Assembly (NCBI GenBank): GCA_038199035.1
Contig: JBBPZM010000009.1
Span: 1 to 64,000, forward strand
Direction of reading: 5' to 3'
Source of the DNA: DATAEY01 sp038199035
GTDB lineage: Bacteria > Actinomycetota > Thermoleophilia > Solirubrobacterales > Solirubrobacteraceae
DNA: 64,000 bases
Shown piece after piece: positions 31,009 to 37,519 of the stretch (the first letter of the stretch is position 1; every line of letters starts with the position of its first letter). The notes beneath the pieces are model-generated. The model did no database searches. It had not been told where the DNA came from and saw only the letters and a list, made by a program, of their open reading frames with translations. The translations under genes were made by a program, and so were the position numbers.

Positions 31009-32175
31009 ATGGACCCCATCAACGACGTGCTAGGTGCGATCTCGGAGGATCTCCGGGCGCTGCGCGAGCGCGAGGAGGCCGGCGAGGACGTCGCCGAGGA
31101 GCGCAAGCGCCTTCTCCGCGACACCCGCGGCGGCTCCCGGTACGTGAACGAGCACGCGGAGGAGTCCGTCGTCCGTCAGGTCGCGGCCGGCGGCTCGGTC
31201 CGGACGGTCCCCCCTCGTAACGGCGCTCGCCCGGATGCCAAGGGCATCGACTTCCTTCGCACCGTGAGGGCCGCCAAGAGCGGCGACGGGCGCGCCTTCG
31301 AGGCGCTCACGAAGGGATGGGCCGAGGGGAGCGACGCCTCCGGGGGTTTCCTCGTCCCGCCCGAGCAGCTCCCCGGCTATGTAGAGGCTCGACGGGCAGA
31401 CGGGCCGCTGCGCGAGCGGTGCGCGAGCTTCGACGCTCGAACCAATGAGGTTTTCGTCGTCGTCGAGGACGGGAGCCTGAGCGTCGAGCACGTCCCCGAG
31501 GGCGCGACCAAGCCGAACACAACCGGCAGCGTCGCGCAGAAGATCTCGACCATCCACAAGGTCGCCGGGACCTCGACGCTAACTGACGAGCTTCTCGCCG
31601 ACACGAACGGAGCGGCCGGCGATCTCGTCGCCCGCCAGTTTGGGAAGGAAATCGGCAGCACGATCGACGCGGCGATCATTTCGGGGACTGGCACCGGCCA
31701 GCCCACGGGGATCCGCAACACCGCGGGAGTCGCGTCGACCGCCGTCTCGGGGCAGACCGGGCAGGCGCTTTTCGACTCGATCGTGAACGCCCTCGGGCGG
31801 CTCGCGAGCCGCTTCTACACGGCCGACACGATCGCCCTTCACCCTGACGTGATGCCCAAGTTCCTAACCGCGAAGGACAACAACGGCGGGTATTTGTTCC
31901 CGGAAGGAATCGCGGCGCGACTCCCGGGCAATCCCGCGGTCGTATGGGACGCGAACCTGCCGAAGAACCTCGGGGCAGGCTCCAACGAGACGCCCGTCCT
32001 GATCGGCGAGTTCAAGGCCGCTTGCTTCTTCTTCTCGCGAGAGCCGCTACGCCTCGACGTCTCGACCGACGCGGGCTTCATGACCAACGAGGTCGTCTAT
32101 CGAGCGGAGGAGCGGTACGGATTCGGGGTCGTCGCCCCTTCCGGCCTAGAGATCCTGACCGGGCTAATCGTCTAG
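31009..32175 (+). CDS. HK97-fold phage major capsid protein
   Basis: 388 residues. N-terminal charged coiled-coil delta-domain (about 5-45, LRALREREEAGEDVAEERKR), then the capsid fold: SDASGGFLVPPEQ (about 105-117), TSTLTDELLAD (about 187-197), ISGTGTGQPTGI (about 224-235), LHPDVMPKFLTAKDNNGGYLF and a C-terminal VVAPSGLEIL. These are standard landmarks of Gp5/HK97 major capsid proteins. RBS GGAGAAGG upstream. It is the only recognisable virion structural gene in the element; no protease or portal gene lies nearby. Confidence 0.9.
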   Translation: MDPINDVLGAISEDLRALREREEAGEDVAEERKRLLRDTRGGSRYVNEHAEESVVRQVAAGGSVRTVPPRNGARPDAKGIDFLRTVRAAKSGDGRAFEALTKGWAEGSDASGGFLVPPEQLPGYVEARRADGPLRERCASFDARTNEVFVVVEDGSLSVEHVPEGATKPNTTGSVAQKISTIHKVAGTSTLTDELLADTNGAAGDLVARQFGKEIGSTIDAAIISGTGTGQPTGIRNTAGVASTAVSGQTGQALFDSIVNALGRLASRFYTADTIALHPDVMPKFLTAKDNNGGYLFPEGIAARLPGNPAVVWDANLPKNLGAGSNETPVLIGEFKAACFFFSREPLRLDVSTDAGFMTNEVVYRAEERYGFGVVAPSGLEILTGLIV

Positions 32176-32183
32176 GAGGCGAC

Positions 32184-32348
32184 ATGGCATCTAAGAAGAA
32201 CACCGAGCAGGTCTACGAGCAGGCTCCGGACCCTCGTGGCCGGATCCGCCTCGACCGGCCCGCCACGCCGCAGGAGGCGCAGGCGCAGGACGAGGCCAAC
32301 CGGGCGGCCTACGAGGCCGAGAGAGCTTCCAGATTCCGTCCTCGCTGA
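32184..32348 (+). CDS. Small charged protein after the capsid gene
   Basis: 54 residues, Lys/Arg/Glu/Gln-rich (ASKKNTEQVYEQAPDPRGR...QAQDEANRAAYEAERASRF). ATG at 32184 has an AGGAGG at 32174-32179 that overlaps the capsid stop. No family recognised. Position directly after the capsid gene suggests a co-expressed partner, for example a decoration or head-tail factor, but the sequence does not show it. Confidence 0.5.
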   Translation: MASKKNTEQVYEQAPDPRGRIRLDRPATPQEAQAQDEANRAAYEAERASRFRPR

Positions 32349-32515
32349 GACGACGGAGAAGGGCCGACGCCGCCCTGCCCCGAACGATCCGGGGGGATCA
32401 CGGCGGGGTAAGGGCCGGCGCGGCGACTCGCGCTACGCCCGCGAGGGACGAGACGAGCGGACGAGAGGAGCCGTCGACGAGGTAGTCGCGGAGAGTGACC
32501 CAAAGGTGTGTGCTA

Positions 32516-32541
32516 GACGACCCGCCCATCGGCGGGTCGTC
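32516..32541 (+). terminator. Strong hairpin at the right end of the element
   Basis: Perfect 11-bp stem GACGACCCGCC (32516-32526) / GGCGGGTCGTC (32531-32541), loop CATC, then GTCTTCC. Likely ends the capsid transcript. The 32349-32515 stretch before it holds no gene that I can support. Confidence 0.65.
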
Positions 32542-32552
32542 GTCTTCCTGGG

Positions 32553-32583
32553 GCCAGACCCCCGCCATACCCCCGAAGACCCC
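32553..32583. repeat. Right-end GCCAGACCCCC repeats (candidate integrase arm sites)
   Basis: GCCAGACCCCC (32553-32563) and GCCATACCCCC (32564-32574), followed by GAAGACCCC. Same orientation and spacing as the left-end pair at 24809; 76 bp inside attR. Confidence 0.6.
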
Positions 32584-32658
32584 TAGACGCCGCCATCTAC
32601 GCTCACCTATCACGCCTAGGACGACCGATCGCGAGGGAGGAGACACGCTCTGGCCGAT

Positions 32659-32701
32659 TTCCCAAGCCGAAGGTCGCGGGTTCGAGACCCGTCGTCCGCT
32701 T
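32659..32701. other. attR: repeat of tRNA-Gly 3' half
   Basis: Copies 24709-24751 with two mismatches in the T-loop (GA for CC). No 5' half of a tRNA precedes it, so it is not a second tRNA gene. It marks the right border; host-type sequence resumes after 32701. Confidence 0.88.
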
Positions 32702-32743
32702 GGAAACCGCGGAGTTTGCTAGGTCGATCTCTACCAAGAGTCG

Positions 32744-32896
32744 TTAAGCGACCGCCGCGCTCACGCCGGCGGCCTCAAACCCGTCGAGGACGCCCTCCGC
32801 TTCGAGGTGCGTGACTGGGAGACCCAGCCCCCGCGCCTTGCTGGGAGTGTCCACGTGAAGCCAGCGCAGACGCGGCGGCGGCGTCATCGGCGTCAT
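32744..32896 (-). CDS. Possible 50-residue protein or gene remnant next to attR
   Basis: Minus-strand frame from ATG at 32896 to TAA at 32744. Product RLRWLHVDTPSKARGLGLPV then THLEAEGVLDGFEAAGVSAAVA has a protein-like amino-acid mix. No family recognised; no clear RBS. It may be the end of a host gene cut near the insertion site. Otherwise 32702-33093 holds nothing that I can support. Confidence 0.3.
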   Translation of the reverse strand: MTPMTPPPRLRWLHVDTPSKARGLGLPVTHLEAEGVLDGFEAAGVSAAVA

Positions 32897-33093
32897 GCCC
32901 ACGGCCCTCGACCGCTCGGTGCGACGAACTGACCGCGGGATGACATCTGCGTGGACGCGGGCTAGGCACCACCGATTTCCGGGGCTACGCTAGCGCGGCA
33001 TTCATGCGACGGGGGTCGCCCGATCGTTCGCCCTGCGACTCGACGTCGTCGAAGGCAGAGCAGTGTCGTATGGCACCCAGAGGGAGGTTTCGC

Positions 33094-33375
33094 ATGAAGA
33101 AGCAGATGTTCATCGTCGCGCTGCTCGCGGCGGTGCTCTCCAACGTAGGCATGGCCGTGAGCCGCCACATCACCGGGGAGGCGAACGCCGGGCCCGCGGC
33201 AACCAAGGTGGAGCTCGTGAACGAGAGCTTCGTGCGCCTGAAGCAGATCAGTCAGGATCTCGGCGTGGTCGAGGACAAGCTCGACCAGACGAACGCCAAC
33301 ACCGCGCTCGTCGTCGACAGGTTGAACCACACCAACGCCGACCTGGACAAGGCGGTCACCGCGCTGTCCAAGTAA
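33094..33375 (+). CDS. Small exported or membrane-anchored coiled-coil protein
   Basis: 93 residues. N-terminal signal anchor (MKKQMFIVALLAAVLSNVGM), then a heptad-like helix (about 38-92, LKQISQDLGVVEDKLDQTNA, NTALVVDRLNHTNADLDKAV). GGGAGG at 33082-33087 sits 6 bases before the ATG, which decides the start against an upstream in-frame ATG at 33004. No known family. It stands alone between the element and paoA. Confidence 0.6.
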   Translation: MKKQMFIVALLAAVLSNVGMAVSRHITGEANAGPAATKVELVNESFVRLKQISQDLGVVEDKLDQTNANTALVVDRLNHTNADLDKAVTALSK

Positions 33376-33558
33376 GACAGGCGGCCGCCCGCCCGCGGCG
33401 CGGGTGACGAGGCCGGGCCCCAGGCGCACGGGGCGAGCGTCTGGCCCCGCGTCCCCTGACTTGCGAGGTGCGGGGCCGGCCACGGCGAGGTTCGCCGTCC
33501 AACTATGCGTCGCGCCGTCTCGGTTCGGGCAGGGCGCATCCCGGGTAGCGCGAGCTTC

Positions 33559-34113
33559 ATGGCAAGCCGCAGCGACGCAGGCGACGTTGGGGGCTCCTGG
33601 CCCAAGCACGAGACCGAAGTGGCCCTGGGCGTCAACGGCGAGGAGGAGAGGCTGGTCGTCGACACGCGGACGACGCTGCTCGACGTGCTGCGCGAGGAGC
33701 TTGGGCTCGTCGGCACCAAGAAGGGCTGCGACCACGGCCAGTGCGGGGCGTGCACGGTCCTCATCGACGGGCGGCGGGCCAACAGCTGCCTCGTGCTCGC
33801 GGTGACGCTCGAGGGCTCGGAGGTCGTGACGATCGAGGGCCTGGCGCAGGACGGGCTGCTCCATCCCCTCCAGGAGGCATTCGTCGAGCGCGACGCCTTC
33901 CAGTGCGGCTACTGCACGCCGGGTCAGATCTGCTCGGGGATCGGGGTGCTGGAGGAGGCGCGACAAGGCTGGCCGAGCGCGGTCACAGCCGATCTGACTG
34001 CGGAGCAGGTGCCCCTCGACGACGACGAGATCCGCGAGCGCATGAGCGGCAACCTGTGCCGCTGCGGCGCCTACGTGAACATCGTGACGGCGATCAGGGA
34101 CGTCGCGGAGTGA
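33559..34113 (+). CDS. paoA: Aldehyde oxidoreductase, [2Fe-2S] subunit (PaoA-like)
   Basis: 184 residues. Plant-ferredoxin-type [2Fe-2S] site KKGCDHGQCGACTVLIDG with a fourth Cys in ANSC, and a second helical [2Fe-2S] site made of QCGYCTPGQIC and NLCRCGAY. This is the small subunit of xanthine-oxidase-family molybdoenzymes. An ATG at 33559 gives the usual length; a GTG/ATG further upstream in frame would add an Arg-rich leader. No Tat signal is clear in the chosen start. Followed by paoB with a GTGA overlap. Confidence 0.88.
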   Translation: MASRSDAGDVGGSWPKHETEVALGVNGEEERLVVDTRTTLLDVLREELGLVGTKKGCDHGQCGACTVLIDGRRANSCLVLAVTLEGSEVVTIEGLAQDGLLHPLQEAFVERDAFQCGYCTPGQICSGIGVLEEARQGWPSAVTADLTAEQVPLDDDEIRERMSGNLCRCGAYVNIVTAIRDVAE

Positions 34114-35102
34114 GGCCGTTCGCCTACGAGCGCGCGGGCGACGCGCGGGAGGCGGTCGCGGCGGCCGGGGGATCGGGCGACGGCGTCATGTACCTCGGCG
34201 GCGGGACGAACCTCGTCGACCTGATGAAGCTCGGCGTGGAGACGCCCGAGCGCCTCGTCGACGTCTCGCGCCTGGCGCACGATCGCGTCGAGCCCACCGA
34301 GGGCGGCGGCCTACGGATCGGCGCGGCGGTGCGCAACGCCGATCTTGCCGCCGACCCGACGGTGCGCGAGCGCTATCCGTTCCTCAGTCAGGCTCTCCTC
34401 TCGGGCGCGTCGGGCCAGCTGCGCAACCTGGCGACCGTCGGGGGCAACCTGCTCCAGCGCACGCGCTGTGCCTACTTCCAGGACGTCTCCAAGCCCTGCA
34501 ACAAGCGTCGCCCCGGCTCGGGCTGCCCCGCGCGGGAAGGCGACCACCGCAACCTCGCCATCCTCGGGCACTCAGATGCGTGCGTTGCCACCAACCCGTC
34601 GGACATGGCGGTGCCGATGGCGGCGATCGGGGGCCGGGTGCGCGTCGTCGGGCCGAGCGGTGAGCGCGCGATTCCGCTGCCTGGCCTGCACCGCCTGCCC
34701 GGAGGCGAGCCCCAGCGCGACACCGTGCTCGAGCCGGGCGAGCTCATCACGGGGGTCGAGCTCGACCCGCTCGACTTCGCCCAGCGCTCGCGCTACCGCA
34801 AGGTCCGCGACCGGGCGTCCTTCGCCTTTGCCGTGGTGTCGGTCGCCGTCGCCGTGGACCTCGACGACGGCATGGTTCGCGACGCGCGCGTGGCCTTCGG
34901 CGCGCTGGCCCACGTCCCGTGGCGCGCCGCGCGCGCCGAGCAGGCGCTGCGGGGCGCGCCGGCCACGCCGGAGAGCTTCGCGGTGGCGGCCGATGCCGAG
35001 CTCGAGCAGGTTCGGCCGTTGCGCGACAACGCGTTCAAGGTCCCGCTGGCCCGTAACCTGCTGGTCCGCACGCTGGCCGAGCTGTGCGAGGTCGGCGCCT
35101 GA
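34110..35102 (+). CDS. paoB: Aldehyde oxidoreductase, FAD subunit with [4Fe-4S] loop (PaoB-like)
   Basis: 330 residues. FAD-binding PCMH domain: YLGGGTNLVDLMK (28-40) and NLATVGGNLLQR (106-117). Directly after comes a cysteine loop C120, C130, C139, C158 (RCAYFQDVSKPCNKR...GCP...DAC), as in E. coli PaoB, which carries an extra [4Fe-4S] cluster that most xanthine-oxidase FAD subunits lack. GTG overlaps paoA; its stop shares a base with the paoC start (TGATG). Confidence 0.88.
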   Translation: MRPFAYERAGDAREAVAAAGGSGDGVMYLGGGTNLVDLMKLGVETPERLVDVSRLAHDRVEPTEGGGLRIGAAVRNADLAADPTVRERYPFLSQALLSGASGQLRNLATVGGNLLQRTRCAYFQDVSKPCNKRRPGSGCPAREGDHRNLAILGHSDACVATNPSDMAVPMAAIGGRVRVVGPSGERAIPLPGLHRLPGGEPQRDTVLEPGELITGVELDPLDFAQRSRYRKVRDRASFAFAVVSVAVAVDLDDGMVRDARVAFGALAHVPWRAARAEQALRGAPATPESFAVAADAELEQVRPLRDNAFKVPLARNLLVRTLAELCEVGA

Positions 35103-37198
35103 TGGCCACCGCACCTCCGCTCACCCCCGCGGTCGGCGCGCCGCTGACCCGGATCGAGGCGCGCGAGAAGGTCACGGGCGTCGCGCGCTACGCCGTCGAG
35201 CACCCGGCCGACGACGTGGCCTACGCCTGGATCGTGCAGGCGACGATCGCCAAGGGGACCATCCGCCACCTCGACGCGGGCGCCGCTCTCGGACACGACG
35301 GCGTCCTTGCCGTCATCTGGCACGAGAACGCGCCGCGCCTGGCCGAGGTGGACGACGGCGAGCTGGCGCTCCTCCAGTCCGCGCGCGTCTCCTATCGGGG
35401 GCAGGTCGTCGCCGTGGTGGTGGCCGAGAGCCTCGAGTCCGCCCGCGAGGGCGCGGCGGTGGTGCGCGTCGACTACGACGCCGAGCCCCACGACGTGCAG
35501 CTGCGCGCCGACCATCCCGGGCTCTACCGCCCCGAAACGGTCAACGGCGGCTTCGAGCCCGACAGCGAGCAGGGCGACCTCGAGGCGGCGCTGCGCGAGG
35601 CGGCGGTGACCGTCGATGAGACCTACCTGACCCCGGCCTTCCACAACAACCCGATGGAGCCCCACGCCACGCTCGCCGTGTGGGAGGGAGGCAACCTCAC
35701 GCTTTACGACTCCAATCAGGGCGCGCCCAGCGCCCGCGAGACCGTGGCCAAGGTCTTCGAGCTGGCGCCCGAGCGCGTCCGGGTCATCGTCACCCACGTC
35801 GGCGGCGGCTTCGGCTCCAAGGGCACGCCGCGGCCCAACATCGTCCTCGCCGCGCTAGGCGCCCGCCACGTCGAGCGCCCGGTGAAGCTCGCAGTCACCC
35901 GCCACCAGATGTTCGCCTTCACCGGCTACCGCACGCCGACCGTCCAGCGACTGCGGCTCGGGGCCGACGGCGACGGCCGGCTCACCGCCATCGCCCACGA
36001 GGCGGTCAGCCAGAGCTCGACCGTGCGCGAGTTCGCCGAGCAGACCGCGGTCGCCTCCCGCGTCATGTACGCCGCGCCCAACCGGCGTACCACCCACCGC
36101 CTGGCCCGGCTCGACGTGCCCACGCCGTCGTGGATGCGCGCCCCGGGCGAGTGCCCGGGGATGTTCGCCCTGGAGTCGGCGATGGACGAGCTGGCCAGCG
36201 CCAGCGGCCTCGACCCGATCGAGCTGCGGGTCCGCAACGAGCCCGACGCCGACCCCGAGAACGGGCTGCCGTTCAGCTCGCGCAACCTGGTGGCCTGCCT
36301 GCGGGAGGGCGCCGAGCGCTTCGGGTGGTCGCAGCGCGACCCCGCCCCGCGCAGCCGCCGGGAAGGCCGCTGGCTGGTCGGAACGGGGGTCGCCGCCTCG
36401 ACCTATCCCACCTACCGCTCACCCGCCCAGGCCAGCGCCCGGGCCGAGCCCGACGGCGGCTACGTGGTCAAGATCGGCGCGACCGACATCGGGACCGGCG
36501 CCCGCACCGCGCTCACGCAGATCGCCGCCGATGCGCTGGAGGCGCAGGTGGCGCGGGTGCGGGTGGAGATCGGCGACAGCGCGCTGCCCAGGGCCGGCGT
36601 GGCCGGTGGCTCGATGGGCACGGCCTCGTGGGGCACGGCCGTCGTGCGCGCCTGCCAGGACCTGCGCGACCGGCTCTCGAGCCACGGCGGAGACGTGCCG
36701 GCCGAGGGTCTGGAGGGCACCGGGGACACCGCCGAGGAGATCCAGGCCCAGGAGAAGCTGGCCCGCCACGCCTTCGGCGCACAGTTCGTCGAAGCGCGGG
36801 TGGACGCCGACACCGGCGAGGTCCGCGTCCCTCGCATGGTCGGCATCTTCGCCGCCGGGCGGATCGTCAACCCCCGCACCGCGCGCTCCCAGTTCATCGG
36901 CGGGATGACCATGGGGCTCTCGATGGCCCTGCTCGAGGAGAGCGTGCTCGACCGCGAGTTCGGCGACTACCTCAACCACGACCTCGCCCAGTACCACGTG
37001 GCGGCGTGCGCGGACGTCGGCGAGATCGACGTCGCCTGGGTCGAGGAGGAGGACCACGACATCAACCCCATGGGCTCGAAGGGGATCGGGGAGATCGGGA
37101 TCGTCGGGACGGCCGCCGCGGTGGCCAACGCGGTCCACCACGCGACGGGAGTCCGCATCCGGGAGCTGCCAATCCACCTGGACCGGCTGGTGGGGTGA
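35102..37198 (+). CDS. paoC: Aldehyde oxidoreductase, molybdenum cofactor subunit (PaoC-like)
   Basis: 698 residues. Catalytic subunit oxidising aldehydes with a molybdopterin centre. Landmarks: REKVTGVARYAVEH near the N terminus, THVGGGFGSKG (about 232-242), MRAPGECPGMFALESAMDEL (about 344-363) and the catalytic Glu E664 in GSKGIGEIGIVGTAAA. Completes a paoABC operon. The XdhC/PaoD-type chaperone that loads the sulfurated cofactor is not present downstream, so it must be encoded elsewhere. Confidence 0.9.
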   Translation: MATAPPLTPAVGAPLTRIEAREKVTGVARYAVEHPADDVAYAWIVQATIAKGTIRHLDAGAALGHDGVLAVIWHENAPRLAEVDDGELALLQSARVSYRGQVVAVVVAESLESAREGAAVVRVDYDAEPHDVQLRADHPGLYRPETVNGGFEPDSEQGDLEAALREAAVTVDETYLTPAFHNNPMEPHATLAVWEGGNLTLYDSNQGAPSARETVAKVFELAPERVRVIVTHVGGGFGSKGTPRPNIVLAALGARHVERPVKLAVTRHQMFAFTGYRTPTVQRLRLGADGDGRLTAIAHEAVSQSSTVREFAEQTAVASRVMYAAPNRRTTHRLARLDVPTPSWMRAPGECPGMFALESAMDELASASGLDPIELRVRNEPDADPENGLPFSSRNLVACLREGAERFGWSQRDPAPRSRREGRWLVGTGVAASTYPTYRSPAQASARAEPDGGYVVKIGATDIGTGARTALTQIAADALEAQVARVRVEIGDSALPRAGVAGGSMGTASWGTAVVRACQDLRDRLSSHGGDVPAEGLEGTGDTAEEIQAQEKLARHAFGAQFVEARVDADTGEVRVPRMVGIFAAGRIVNPRTARSQFIGGMTMGLSMALLEESVLDREFGDYLNHDLAQYHVAACADVGEIDVAWVEEEDHDINPMGSKGIGEIGIVGTAAAVANAVHHATGVRIRELPIHLDRLVG

Positions 37199-37229
37199 GG
37201 GCGCCCGGCACGGGCGGCCAGGCCCCGGC

Positions 37230-37409
37230 TCAGCCGCCCTTGATGCGCTTGAGCTGCGGGTCGTCGGGCGAGTAGGCCGGGTCGGTCTCGAGGTCCTCGG
37301 CCGGGCCGGCCTGGCCCTCGCGCTGCGGCGGCTCCGACTCCACGCCCTGATCGGTCAACTGGCCGGACTCGTCTGCATCCTGCTCGGGCTCGGGTCTCTG
37401 CTCGGTCAT
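37230..37409 (-). CDS. 59-residue acidic disordered protein
   Basis: Minus-strand frame, ATG at 37407-37409 preceded by GGAGGAGACG, stop at 37230. Product begins MTEQRPEPEQDADESGQLTD and ends DDPQLKRIKGG; rich in Glu, Asp, Gln and Pro, no hydrophobic core, basic last residues. The good RBS and coding-like composition support it although it is short. Function unknown. It lies between paoC (convergent) and the divergent fusion gene at 37520. Confidence 0.6.
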   Translation of the reverse strand: MTEQRPEPEQDADESGQLTDQGVESEPPQREGQAGPAEDLETDPAYSPDDPQLKRIKGG

Positions 37410-37519
37410 CGTCTCCTCCGGAAAGGGTGTCCTGCCAGGTCACGCTTTCCCGTCTCGGGCGGCCCAAACCCGAGTCGCCGGTCTCGTCGCGCACCGCCCG
37501 GCGTGAGAGAGTGAGACCC

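Larger units (their letters stand above)
24709..32701. mobile_element. 7.95-kb tRNA-Gly integrated phage-satellite-like element
   Basis: Bounded by 43-bp direct repeats derived from tRNA-Gly(CCC). Holds a tyrosine integrase, two small helix-turn-helix proteins, a zinc-finger protein, a P-loop ATPase, a Toprim protein, a small-terminase-like protein and an HK97 major capsid protein, all on the + strand and mostly with 4-base overlaps. Tandem GCCAGACCCCC repeats lie inside both ends. No portal, large terminase, protease, tail or lysis gene is recognisable. This fits a satellite or a reduced prophage such as the phiRv1/phiRv2 type; whether it moves is unknown. Confidence 0.87.

Noticed and set aside
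32236..32586. 116-residue Arg-rich frame at the right end of the element
   Set aside because: Overlaps the 54-residue gene in another frame and crosses the terminator and arm repeats.
32653..32701. Second tRNA gene at the right end of the element
   Set aside because: Only the 3' half from the anticodon loop on is present; no D-arm or 5' acceptor strand. It is attR.
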